The notes under the pieces: generated by a model | The model's input: the letters and a program-made list of their open reading frames with translations, nothing else | What the model was told of the DNA's origin: nothing | The model's database searches: none | DNA from: Solanum dulcamara | Taxonomy: Eukaryota; Streptophyta; Magnoliopsida; Solanales; Solanaceae | DNA: 64,000 nt | Assembly: GCF_947179165.1 (NCBI RefSeq) | Contig: NC_077245.1 | Coordinates: 1,069,001 to 1,133,000, forward strand | Direction: 5' to 3' | Translations under genes and position numbers: made by a program | Shown here: positions 45,153 through 63,240 of the stretch, one piece after another | Layout of the letters: each line of letters starts with the position of its first letter | Position numbering within the stretch: position 1 is the stretch's first letter

Positions 45153-48049
45153 TTAGAGGTAATTTGGATGAGTTACCTTCTCAGTGTTAATGGTACGTAG
45201 CTCGCTTAATATCTCAGCAAAATCAGGAGGCGGCAACCGCGTAAAGTGTATATTCTCGCCTGTGAATGGATGCCTAAATCTGCAAATTAGATTCACATAT
45301 CGATAATCATACGAGCATATTAATTTATCCATGCTGAATAGAAGCAACATAATATTCAAGTTTACCCGAGGGTTAAAGCATGAAGGCAAGGTCTGTCAAT
45401 ATGAGAAACCAATTGCGAAAGTTTCCCATGAAAACTTGGTGGTGTTCTAGGCTGAAGAAGCGAAATGGCCATGTTCTTCGTACCTCCATACACTTCATCA
45501 CCCATAAGAGGTATACCTAGGTACTTCGCATGAGCACGTATCTGTTTCATTAAATCAAGAGCTAAGATTAACGGGCTAAAAAGATTGAAGAGCATATATT
45601 TGAGATTTGAAAGAATGCACTATATCAAGCTGGCAAAGCATGAGATTGACAATGTTTTGGCAGAAGAGTGAAAAATTGTCATGAGTAACTAAGAGTCCAT
45701 GTGATATTGTACCTGATGAGTGCGACCAGTTTCTAACCTCCATTCAACCAATGCGGAGCCACCCTCAGCAAGTTTTTCGATTACTTTATACCTGAAAATA
45801 TTACTTGATTTACTTGTCGCTGGAAGACTCACATCAGCATGTATTTTGAAGAGAAGCAAGTAGACCTTGTGGACAAGGATTTCACATTTGTTTTGGGTGA
45901 GTGTGTGTGTGTGTAGTTGTGGAGGTGGAACTAAATGGAGCAGGGAAGAGCTGTGGAATTTGATATTCAAATACTAATCAACACATGGCAAAGAAAACAA
46001 AGAATGAAAGAGTTTCCAGCACCTACTGACTGCATGACGGGATTTTCCACTTTTAGGTGATCCAGGGATAGCAGCCATACGGATTCTGTTATTAGAATCA
46101 CGACCAATTGGAATATCAACGCGTCCTGAAACTGATGCTGGTACCCCACAAGTAATGCTGACATAAACTCTCTTTATGGTATGTTTCTTAAACTGCTCAG
46201 CTAAATCGGCAAGAGAATGCTCGTTCTGTAGGGACATGAAAGATATTTAAATTAAGCAAGATAGTCCAGTAACTTAAGCGCCAAATTCTCAAAAGATAAG
46301 GGAAATATCTAGATATGAATTACCCATCTTCAGAGCCTGTAAGTAGGAATCACCTTCGCTACAACAAGCAATCCACTTGTTCCTTTGTCTAACCTATGCA
46401 CAATTCCTGGCCGAACAGATGACTCACACATAACAGAAGAGTCGTCAACATTAGGACTTCGATTGGCAGAAAACACATTCAATTCATCATCAGAAGCATC
46501 CTCCACATCAGAAAGCCTTTCCTCGCCAGGGAATGAAACAGTGGGAAGACTGCAGTGGTGAAGAATTCCGCTTACAAGCGTTCCAGTAGCATTTCCTGGT
46601 GCAGGATGAACTACCTGTATTGAAACAAAAATCCCATTTGAGCTTTCTAAAACAGTCATGTAGCAGTTCAAACATCCACATTATTAATTTCAGTACTAGA
46701 ACTATGAAAATGGTTTAAGTACACCGACATCCAGAATGGAATTATTACATCAAACTTCATGTATTAAAGTTTTATTTCCTGGTTATGAGTATCTATGTGG
46801 TTAATGAACTTCTTCTTTACAAATGAATAACAAAATAAAAGAGTCTCAAATCACTCAAATCCAAGAGCACATAATGAAGATCGCCATTATCGAACTCAAC
46901 AACAACATACCCAGTGTAATCCCACAAGTGGGGTTTGGCCATATGGGTAGGGTAGAGTGTACGCAGACCACCTTACCTGTACCTCGTAGAGATAGAGAGT
47001 TGTTTCCAATAGACCCTCAAGCTTAAAATAAAGCATTTCCAAGCAGTTTGAAAAATGGCATGCAAAAGTGAGCAAACTAAACATCATAAAACAGAACTGT
47101 GGTAAGCGATTCCACTCTTGTCCAGTGTCTGAATAATAAATCTCCATTTGCATTCTAAGAAAGATGCAAAACAACTATTCAGTAGATTATTCTAGTACTT
47201 ACCATGTGAGCGGGCTTGTTAACAACAAGCACATGCTCATCTTCATACACTATATCCAAGGGTATATCCTCTGGTTCAGCTCTTAAAGGCTTCAAATCAG
47301 ATATTGTACAATTAACGTTATCCCCACCCTTAACCATATGTGAGACCTGCAAAGGTAAAAATCGAATCTTCACCAACAAAACAAGAAACAGAGCACAAAA
47401 CTGAGACAAATCCCAAATTTTAAGCCAGTGAATGATAGAGTACCACTGCACCCTCTTCTTAATATAAATACAATCAAACTTCTTTTAGGTGTAGTTCCGT
47501 CGAGGCGCCAAGATCAAACTCCGGCCTCCCACGGTGATATAATATCTTTCGGGTCGAGTCCGTATCGCCGCGGAGCAACTAAGTTATTTTACATGTTTTA
47601 GCATTTTAGTAAGCAACCAAAAAATACCTAGTGGAATGACAAAGTTATAGAGAGGTTTGGCAATAGTATATAGTTTCAACTTTTTACTGTATCTATATAA
47701 TGTTTTAAGTGAGAAGCAGTGGGACCTTATCAGTGACGCGGCCATTGACGGAAACAAGGCCAGAGCGGATGCTAGACTGAACACGAGCTCTGCTAACTCC
47801 TTCGATGCGGGAACTGACCCATGAATCTAGTCTGAGCTTTCCGGTCTTGGCATCAACTGTTTCTTCGAGCTTGACGCCGGAGTAATTGGACCTCCGGCCG
47901 GGAATTTCATCCGGTGAGTCGTCGGAATCTGAGTCTCCGGGGAATTTGGAAAATGCTCTGCAAATGAAGCTTGAAATCCTAGAAAGAGAAAATGGTTTTG
48001 GGTTTTGTGGGAGCAAAGAAAACGAAGACGTCGTATTGAGTACCAGCAT
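45153..48049 (-). CDS. RNA pseudouridine synthase 2-like, chloroplastic (RluA family)
   Basis: Isomerises uridine to pseudouridine in structured RNA, probably plastid rRNA. Seven exons on the minus strand close in phase: 48049-47726, 47346-47203, 46614-46354, 46225-46023, 45791-45713, 45541-45366, 45279-45153; 437 residues. The first 35 residues are Ser-rich, a candidate transit peptide. An S4-type RNA-binding domain covers about 70-108 (GKLRLDSWVSSRIEGVSRAR ... VSVNGR). The catalytic motif HRLDKGTSGLLVVAK lies at 229-243 with Asp232. VEWRLETGRTHQ|IRAHAKYLG follows, then FRHPFTGE. Exon 4 must end at 46023, as the nearer GT at 46026 would bring a stop. The last exon contains a donor-like GAAG|GTAACT, so the extreme carboxy terminus is less sure. 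Likely counterpart At1g76050. Confidence 0.9.
46893..47025 (-). mobile_element. RTE/SINE tail copy in intron 2 of the pseudouridine synthase
   Basis: CAACAACATACCCAGTGTAATCCCACAAGTGGGGTTTGG ... GTAGAGTGTACGCAGACC is the inverse of the Solanaceae SINE 3' region with its TTG end. Only the diagnostic part near 46900-46980 is well conserved. Confidence 0.65.
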
Positions 48050-48632
48050 CGCCAATGTCTCTGATTTTTGTCCCTTGAGGATGAGGTGAAAAGAAGATAG
48101 TATGAAATTAAACGCCGTCGTTTTAGGTCGAGTTTTTTTTTTTTTTTTGATTTTCCACCTGTGTATATGATAGAAGCATTGGAGTGAGACTAAATTCAAA
48201 TTTATAAGGACAAGAGACAAAAAAGATAACAGATATCTCACCATAATTCATGTTGGTGGATCGAGTTAGCTCAATGTTCCCTACGTAGAATGTAACCTCA
48301 CTTACTTTTTGTATCTTTTGGATTAATAAGAGTTGTATTTCACGCATTCCTTGACTATTTTAATGTATAGTTGGAAGAAAAATTACTCACTAATACTCTT
48401 TTGCACTATTTTTGTGGATATTTAGGAATAAATACCTAATATTTTTACGTAAGAGCACAGAGTGTTTATATGATTACATCAAACAGATGAATGCATGGTG
48501 TATATTTGAACACACAACATTCACTTAATATTAAATCATATAATCATGATAAAGCTGAATTGATTTGATGCAATCATCAGTATTTACAAATTCCAAGCGA
48601 AAGGTAACTCAATCTTTTGATCAAGTAAAATA

Positions 48633-48748
48633 TTATGTTGCTTAGACTCTTTAAAAATGTCGACGGATAGTGTTGAGTCTTCTCAAATTAGTGCATTTTT
48701 TATGTAACCAACACAGGTGCGACAACAATTTTAAAGAATCCGAATAAC
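48633..48748. repeat. Short inverted-repeat element, GTTGCTTAGACTCTTT family
   Basis: Ends GTTGCTTAGACTCTTTAAAA and TTTTAAAGAATCCGAATAAC are inverted. Internal GTCGACGGATAG is related to the elements at 664-778 and 42093-42178. Confidence 0.5.
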
Positions 48749-48756
48749 ATGAAATA

Positions 48757-48870
48757 CAACAACAACCCAGTGAAATCCCACATCGTGGGGTCTGGGGAGG
48801 GTAGAGTGTACGCAGACCTGACTCCTACCAATGTAGGACGGCTATTTCCGAAAGACCCTCGGCTCAATAA
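48757..48870 (-). mobile_element. RTE/SINE 3' tail copy
   Basis: TACAACAACAACCCAGTGAA, then ATCCCACATCGTGGGGTCTG, GTACGCAGACCTGACTCC and CGAAAGACCCTCGGC: the inverse of the copy at 35432-35548. It sits next to the element 48633-48748. Confidence 0.75.
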
Positions 48871-49180
48871 AAGCATAGAAAAAGGTCAGACAAGCCGAAT
48901 AACATGAAATCTTAAACATGATTTTGTGTGTATTCTTATTTAACTTTCACTTAATTTTACATGGGTAAAACCTTAATAAAGCAAGATGCACTTCATTGCA
49001 TTTTTATCACTCAATTCAATATTCAAATACAGTTATAAACAAGTTTCTGGTTGCACAAAGAACTGAACACTCCTCTCCCTCTGAAACTGCTGTTATTTCA
49101 CTTACAATTTTTACACAATGGAAGAATCTTATTCATGGAAAATGCTTGTAACTATCATACAGATGAAGAAATGGTCAATT

Positions 49181-54856
<5,676 letters not shown>

Positions 54857-55879
54857 TGGTGATTTTTATTTTTTATTTTTTTTTGAGAAAAGGGGAGAAA
54901 GAGAATGGAGGTTTTTTTTTTTTTTTGATTTGAGAAAGAGATTTGTGGGTGTTGATGGATATTTATGGGTGTTAAGTAAAGTATTTTGATTCAGACTGAG
55001 AATGTTTTGATTGTGTTTTTTTGCAGCAGACTGTTTTGCTTTTAAAGGTGCTTTGCTTTGGCTTTGCCGTGTCACTTTTGGATATATTGTTGCTCTGCCT
55101 TTGGTTTATTCTTACTTTTTTAGCTAGCTTACGGTTTATACAAACTGAAATGTGAACAAGACGTGGACTAGCCATTGGATTGTCCAATTGCGGGCATCGA
55201 GGAACAAACGAGTAACTTTGTTCATATTATTCAAGTTAACTTGGGTATATCTTGACTAATTTTATTGGACACTTGATTAGTTTTTATTTAATTGTCAAAT
55301 TTTAATATGACATATTTATTAAGAAAACAATGGTTGGTATAGTGAGTTTATCATTTTACCTCTATTAATTGATAGAATTTATTAACTCAATGTTAAAAAA
55401 TTAAGGATATAATAGGAAGGAAAAAATTATCTTTTTTTTATTGGCTCTTGTTAGTCTTATCTTTTGTGTTTATATATACACAATTTTTTTTGTAATTCAA
55501 TTATTCTATCATTACTTGCGATAAATATCATCCTAAAAATATTTATATATAATCTCTATAAATAAAAGTGGGGTAAATTAGGGGTGTGGGGTGGAGGGGA
55601 TGGGGATTCATACTTCATTACATGCTCATCATAATTGCAGAAATAATGATAGTGACTCATCCTAGTGTGTAACAGAACATTTTTATGTACATCTATGATT
55701 TTTCCATGGGCTCATATCTGATGACTGCTCAAATCAACAACTACAAGTTGTGAAAACCATAAACAGAGGCCCATTAAAAATTCACAATAACCTGTCAGTC
55801 AATAAGTCACACATTATACCCAATTATACATATGGTATTTATCTCTAAACATGTAAGAACCTAAGATCAGCCCAATAAC
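54857..55879. other. Region between CDPK (5') and nucleoredoxin (3')
   Basis: 54857-55100 includes the probable promoter and pyrimidine-rich leader of the CDPK (T and A runs at 54869-54925). The rest is AT-rich with no gene. The nucleoredoxin 3' UTR probably lies in 55620-55879. Confidence 0.45.
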
Positions 55880-58266
55880 TTAGCTGTCTGGGTCACGGCG
55901 CACGGGTTTCACACACTTGGGGTGTACCTCATAGCCACACTCAAGGCATTGATAAGCCCATCCATAGCCCTGTTCATCACAATCACAACAGATAAAAGCT
56001 CCACCTCCATGGCCTTCTGGTACTAAAGTGAGCTCGTGCTTATGGCCCGAATGATTTTCAGTCTTCGGAAGGCCTTTTGCTATTTCATCCATTTGCTTCT
56101 CTAATATGCCTACTCTGGTCTTTGTGAATGGGTAAGCGTTCTCTTTATACAAGTTGATGAGGCTCCTACCTGTTGAGACATAATATACATTAAGTAACGA
56201 AACACATGCTCTGTCTAAAAGCTTGAGCTGTCAAATGAAATGATCACACGTGATAATACTATATACCTTGTTTGGTCACCGTTTTACCATCAGGGCCCAA
56301 TACCACTAGGCTTGGAATCCCTCGGATATCAAAATACTTAGCTAGAGCTTTGATTGTTGGATCATCAAATGGGATTGCTAGCCACGGCATGGTCTCAAAA
56401 TACGACGCGAACTCCACTTGGTTATGGTCACTTGATACAAATACTATCTCGAAATCTTCATCCGCCTTTCCCTCTAGCTGCTGCTTAATCTTTTTGTAGA
56501 CTGAAATTAACCTCGGCATAAATTTTTTCGCAGGAATGCACCATTGTGCTGAGAAATAGAGTCCAACTGTTTTCCCCTTTAAAGTACCAACAGGCACCTA
56601 CGAAATAAAAAGTATAGAAATGAGCACAACAAAATTGGTGAATATGATCTCGAGTACGTATTTAACATGTAACAAGTAGTAATCAAGAGGCACTATATTT
56701 CACAATCTATTCATGTATGGAAGACAAACATACTTGTTTAGGACTAGGATGTCCCAAAAGAACATCTCTGGCATCGTGTATTAGCAAATTGCTCAAGGTT
56801 TGGTTGTCGTGTTTCTCTTTCTCCTTCTCTCGTAACTCGTCCAACCTTTCTTTGGTAAACGGAAAAGCTTGCACTCCATATCGATACACGAGTTCAACTC
56901 CGTCTTTAATAACTGCAGCGTCTAATATGTTATCGTTAGGTTGTAGAATTATCAAACAAGGGATACCTTCGACATCAAATTTTTGGGTAAGGGCTCTCCT
57001 TGTTTCCAAGTCAGAGAAAGGAATTGCAAGCCAAGGCATTGATGACCTATAAGTATTGAAGGCATTTAAGTCTTCATCAGACGAAACAAACACGATTTCG
57101 AAACCGAGATTGATATTGCTGCATTCCTTAAGCTGCTGGTACACATTGACTAGCAGGTTTGTAAACTTCGTACATGGTGAATACCAGTTAGCTGAAAAGT
57201 AAAGGCCAACAACTTTTCCCTCAAGTTCCGAAACTTTCACCTGCGTCAACACAGCTAATATATCATAAAATCATCGCACTAAATTCAAGGATTACACACC
57301 CACACCCACAACACACAGATTATCATCTCCGGAGGGAAATGGGCATTTTACGTCAACAGAGAATGGGCCAAAAAATTAGAGGGGATGCTATCATATATGC
57401 CTATAGCGTAAAATTCACGATACTAACAAATTGCTGAGCGTGCCATACCAATTGCAGCTTAACAATGTTTTGAGTTGTAACTTTCCCATTAGAGAATTGC
57501 CAATTTGCCATACCAACTATGTCAAATCACATTAAGTCCATCTACTATTATTTTGGGACACCAACATGTCCTAATTCAAATCATCTGCTTTTGCCTTCAA
57601 CAAACATAGATCTTAATTCAAGATCTACATTCATACGTACTTTCTCAAGTGCTACATATAACAAAAAGATCATAACTTGAGAATAAACATTCACTCCCTC
57701 GAATTAATAGTGCAATTTCCAAATATGTAAAACCTGAAATTTTCCATCCAGTGTCCATAGATCTCACTAATTCGAATCCGCACACGTTAAACTTAAACAC
57801 ACTCAGGTCTCAAACTCGAACTCCAGATCTCTAGTTAAATGTAAAGGAATCATATCCATCTCATCACCGATAACAACATTATTTATACAAACAAGTTACA
57901 GTAAGTTATTTTTTTTTCGGCATAATGCTACTGTTTAATTTATTTTAAACGATTCGACTTATAGAAAAAAAAAAATTAGCTCAACCAGCAAATCGTTAGC
58001 ACCGATTATTTATTTTTAAAATCGAAGATTCTATGTTCGAATTCACGGAAAAAACGTACCTGAGCTCCGGTAGGAGAGAGAAGAAAATCGCCATCTTTGG
58101 ATTCTAAAATCGACAAATAATCACCACCACCACCACCAGAAAGAACTTGAGAATGAGAATTTTTTAAAGAAAAAGAGTGATAAACAGGTACAAAACTATT
58201 ATCAATTTCTTCTTCTGCTTCTTCTTCCTTGATACTAGTAATATTATTCTTTTCCAATTCCTCCAT
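55880..58266 (-). CDS. Nucleoredoxin 2-like protein (two thioredoxin-like domains plus DC1)
   Basis: Nucleoredoxins are oxidoreductases of the thioredoxin fold acting in cytosol and nucleus. Four exons close in phase: 58266-58060, 57240-56734, 56597-56267, 56169-55880; 444 residues. Start: ATG 58266 (MEELEKNN); an extension upstream has no ATG. Two tandem thioredoxin-like domains start near residues 70 and 239, each with GLYFSAxW and FEIVFVSSD and MPWLAIPF. The active-site positions are degenerate: WYSPC (only Cys92) and WCIPA (only Cys258). The end (about 390-444) is a Cys/His-rich DC1-type zinc domain (HKHELTL, CCDCDEQGYGWAYQCLECGYEVHPKC; given in parts). Either it works with single cysteines or has a non-redox role. 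The family name is by recognition. Confidence 0.9.
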
Positions 58267-61200
58267 TTTTTCCAATCTCACAAAAAAAATAAAAAAAAAA
58301 TTCTCCCCCTTAGTAATAATGAGTTTGGAGTTGGGTGTTTTGTGTTGTTTGGGAAAGTTATAGAGTAATTGTACGCATTTTTAAAAAAAAAAAATCTGTC
58401 TTAGCTATCTCTTCCGTATACATAGCTGTGTTTGATTTGTAACACGTAGCGTTTTTTTTTTCTCTCTCCTCTTAAAGTTTTCGTCCTGCTTCCTTCCTTC
58501 ATCACCATCAATGTTGTGCTTTCCAAATTCTCTACTCTCTTTTCTTTGTTTTATGGCTAGATTGGTCGGGAATAAGTTATTTTGGTATTATTTATTTTTA
58601 ATAAATAATAAAATATTATTATAATATTTAAATAATTTAACTCAGAATTAACTATTTTATTTAACCCTCCTATTAAATGAGTCCTAATTATTCAATGACA
58701 ATAATATATTCTGACAAATTAAAGTTTGAGAAAAGTGAGGAATGCGCAAATCTTGAGAGGTAGATCGATTATTTTTGATAAATTATCGACAATAATAATA
58801 ATAATAATAACATATTCAGTGTAGATTTACAAAGAAAAATTTAAAAAGATAGAATGTACACAAATTTAATCTAGAAGTATTTACGAAAATCATATTTCAT
58901 TAAATGGTTTGGAAGAAATTGAATAATAAAAGGTATATTGAGAAAAGAAGAGCAATAATTGTACAAATATTAATGTGGTGCTTTTTATTTTTTGATATTC
59001 AAATTATGTAAATTTTGATCAATAATTAATTTATAATATAATATTTTTATAATATTGACATAAAAGGAATTGTAATTTATAGTTTTTTTATAGTTTTTAA
59101 ATTTTATTTTAAAAATATTAAGTTGCTTTAATCTAATTAGCTTCAAAAATGGGTCAATTTAACTCTCGAAAAATGATAAATACAACATAAATTGAGTATT
59201 ATTTTTTGTTCATCAATTGAAAAAAAATATTTTTATATTGATAAATTAATTAATTTTGTACTTTTCATTTGATGACAAATATTTGTAAACACACAAATGT
59301 TATAACATGCTTTAGGATTATAATTTAAGAAAGTTCATAGTCAAACAATGTTATGACATACTTAACATCGCAAATTTTGAAAGGCACTATTTCTTTTTCT
59401 AATTCTATTTTTAATTTAAAATATGTCCTATAAATTGAAATGAGTGAGATAATTTGTCAATTGCCACCTTAATCTTTGCATTTTACAATTTTTAAGAGTT
59501 AAATTCATTAAATCATTTGAATAATTAGAAGTGAAGTGAAGTATAAAATGTTTAATTTTTTTAACATAGAATTCAGTTCGACCAGATATGGAAAGTGTGA
59601 CAAGATTAATTTACAAGTAAAATAATTAATAATGCTAACCATATCTTACATTGCCCAGGAAGAAAATGATCATTACTCTCATCATTAGTCACTTGACATA
59701 ATTAATTAATTAATTAATAAGACATTAATCATTCCACTAAACACTTTGTAATTGTTTTCTGTGGCCACGTATATGTCAACTAATTTTAGGAAGAAGAAAA
59801 TTAGCGCTTTAGGATTTCGTGGTGTTAACGTAATAAATTCCTCTTTTTCGGCTAAAAGATGAGGACACCTGTCGAATTTTCTATCTCATTCTTTTCTTTC
59901 ACATTTTTAGTTGAAAGCAACACTTTTAACATTTAATAATTTTTACTTATGGAGTCGTCTTTATCAGAAAATATGTTATATTAAATGAAAAAAGGTTTAA
60001 ATTATTTTTTAATTATTTAAAAAGGTGCACATATATTCTTAAATTATATTTTAGCTCAAAAATATTCTTTCCGTCATATTATTGACTCACTTTTACCGCT
60101 TTATTTGACAAAATGAAATGTATCCCCAACCCACCCCACCAATTAAAAAACCCAAATGCACCCATTAAAAGACTCAAACTCATCCTTGACTCCCGTAGTT
60201 ATGGTTTCTTTAACTTCCTTAGTTATGGCTGCCACAATTAATTTGCAGCAGTTTTTAAGCAGCATACTTGATAGATATTTTTTTTATAAATATATAGCCA
60301 AAATAGATAGGGTTGTTCAAAATCAATTATAAGTCAGTCGTAAAATTGGCTATTGTCTTATTAATTGATATTGAATTATTGGACTAACGGCTGGTACACT
60401 GATAAAAATGTTATAATTAACGGTTTATTGGTGGAAACGGATTACTCCATTTCCTCATTGAGTAAATTAAATTGTTACTCCGTTAAGAATTATCGTACTT
60501 ACATTTTTATTATAAGTATATAAAGTACATATTATATTAACCCTTAAATCTCATTTAATGTTGAAATAATAAGTTATTGTATGTGAATATTTATTAAATA
60601 AATGATTATGTGCATGCACTCTCAGATTTAGACTTTCAACTATGTGTCACTGTGATTTATAATAGCAGAATTATCAGCTAGAGTAGAGCTAGAAAAAATA
60701 TTTTATTTGATGGGAGATCAATATATTATTAAGTGAAAGTGAAAGAACGGAGCGTGAAATGATCAACCCAATACACCATTTGATAACCACTCAATAATTA
60801 TCTATGCGATATCAAACCAACCGATATCTAAATGATTGAAGACCAGCAAATTAGTATATTTAGAAGTCGAGATCCAATAAGCCAAATCATTAAGAATAGT
60901 TATCCGCCTGAGTCATCTAATAAGCAGTCCTAAAGATAGACCTTAAAAATTGTACTCAATAAACTGACTTATGTTTTACAATTGTACTCAATAAACTGAC
61001 TTATGTTTTACAAAATGTTATTATTATTTTGAAAAATTATATTTATCAACCACTTTCAAATGCAGTGAGATTCATTTATCCCTTTAATTAGTGTTCGAAT
61101 ATTTTTTTTAAAATGGTAGGAAACACTTTCTTTTTAAATAAATTCGTTCGTCATATGGTGAATTCAAATTAATTGAGCTTTTAAGTTTCAAATATGATAG

Positions 61201-61729
61201 AGTTACTATTGGTGCTAGCTATCTCTCTAAGGCCTAATGCATTCGTGTCTAATTTCTGTATGGTTTAATTTTCTTTTCCCTTATTTTCTTTCTTCTTTTC
61301 AATCCTCTCATCCTTTTATTATAGTGACGCGTTACTTGTATGATGTATCTAGAATTTTACGACTTGTGATACTTTTTATGGTTTTTTTGATTAAATTCCA
61401 TGAAACGTTAATCAATAGATGGGAGAATATCTCCATCAATTGTATTCAATCACTGAATTTTATAAGGAGACAATGACATAAAACGAAACTACGAACACCA
61501 CAAGTCAGAAGTTAAAATATTTCAATTTTTTATCATTCGGATAAATAAATAAGGGAAAGAGAGTAACAATAATTACTACGCACAATAAAATATGGAATTT
61601 AAAGAAGGAAAAACTACATAATTAGACTTAATTTACTACCATATATATAATTATTATCTATGATTTCAAAATATTACGTATTTTATCGATAATTAAGAAT
61701 TTTCTATCATATATTGAGGAAAATACACT

Positions 61730-62040
61730 TAGATGCATGTATTTTTGCTACCAAGTACACTGTGGTAGGAAGAGAGGCGAGCGAGATTTGTTATGTATCT
61801 CAGATACGTGTGAATCACACTAGATACATACCACATACATGTATTTGTATGTATCGTTGGGATTCGCATGTATCTGGGATACCAAATACATAGGAGAGTG
61901 GCGAGTGAGATGGGAGAGGGGATGGGGAGGCAAGCGAGATTTATTATGTATCCCAGATACATGTGAATCCACTTGAATACAGTGTCTCTAAAAACAATTA
62001 CACCTAATTTTGACCCCATATATTTCGAGATACATGTATC
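61730..62040. repeat. Repeat region with GTATCTNAGATAC palindromes
   Basis: Two similar halves, each with GAGCGAGATTTRTTATGTATC, then YCAGATACRTGTGAATC. The halves start near 61780 and 61930, and similar GTATCTGGGATAC and ATACATGTAT blocks are between them. This resembles a dispersed Solanum repeat; boundaries are approximate. Confidence 0.55.
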
Positions 62041-62379
62041 AGGATGTAGCCGAACATATCTGGACGCACCAAAATCTAATAAGATAAGTAATATTGCTAA
62101 TTAAAATATATCTAAGTAATTAGCTCCAAAACTAATGAGATTTATGTAAGTTTCCAAAAGAACCCATTATTTTGTGTATTGAATTGTTAAATTATTGCTT
62201 AGATTGTTATTGAATATCAATTTTGTGTATTGAATTGCTAAGGGTTGGACAAAGCATATCTAGGCCAGATGGGTAGTGTTTAAGATTTTCATTAAGGGAA
62301 AACTATCTATGTCCCATAAAAGTAAAATAATTATAGATAAATACCCCTTTATAATTCATACCTCTTGAACTATGTGATT

Positions 62380-62962
62380 CACGACCATGATACTATCGCA
62401 GTATAAATATATTGGCATGGTATCATTAAGGTTTGCTTCAGTCCGCAATGATACCACTACAATATATTTATATACAGTCATGGTATAATTGATATCTACT
62501 TCAATCCTCTAACGACATCTCCATGATACCATCATGAACAAGCATGGTTTCATTAATGATTGTTTCATATAATTAGTAACACTCCTTAAATCATGTATGA
62601 TACCATTGCAATATGTGAATATATTGATGTGGTAGCACTAAGGTTTCCTTTATTCATTCATTCACAAAACTACTCATTCATTTACCATAACAATATATTC
62701 ATATACTGCTATGATATTATTAAGGTTTTCTACATTCATTCATGTACAACTAAGTCAATCCTCAATAATACATACACATTATATATATATAATAGCATGG
62801 TATCATTGACTAATGAGGAATTCATGATTTCTCAATGATGTCATCACATAATATCATATGTGATAGGCTGATAGCATGGTATCATTCACCAATGAGCAGT
62901 CTTTCAAGTATACATCATATACTGACATGATACCATCAAAAATATTGAATGATACCATTATA

Positions 62963-63013
<51 letters not shown>

Positions 63014-63240
63014 GATGGTATCATAAATGTTTTTCTAAGTCATTCGATATTACATGAATGATACTACCATGGTATATTCATAGATTATCATTATATTGAA
63101 AATCCTTAATGCGATACTTTTAAAATCCTCAATGATAACATAACGATATATTTCATATGTTATGATATCATTAAGGAATCAAAATTTAGGAAAAATTACA
63201 CAAATATTGAATGATACCATCATAGTATGAAGCCTAAAAG
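62380..63240. repeat. Degenerate tandem array of ATGATACCAT / ATGGTATCAT units
   Basis: AATGATACCAT or CATGATACCAT occurs at least seven times, alternating with its inverse ATGGTATCATT, and with intervening CAATATATTYATATA and TTAAGGTTTKC blocks. The unit is about 90-110 bases and strongly diverged. Confidence 0.7.
62964..63010. repeat. TA microsatellite
   Basis: An uninterrupted run of about 23 TA units inside the degenerate array. Confidence 0.95.

Larger units (their letters stand above)
48100..49180. other. Intergenic region between pseudouridine synthase (5') and CDPK (3')
   Basis: No gene. It contains a T run (48127-48146) near the start of the synthase transcript, the short inverted-repeat element 48633-48748, and the RTE/SINE tail 48757-48870. 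Confidence 0.5.

Noticed and set aside
47486..47582. GC-rich patch in intron 1 of the pseudouridine synthase, with GGCCGGAGTTTGATCTTGGC on the minus strand
   Set aside because: It recalls a SINE B-box region but no A box, tail or duplication could be found.
61237..61476. 79-residue open frame with hydrophobic start
   Set aside because: No recognisable domain, no conserved context, AT-rich chance frame.
62876..63061. Open frame with Tyr-Ile repeats
   Set aside because: It is the TA microsatellite read in frame.
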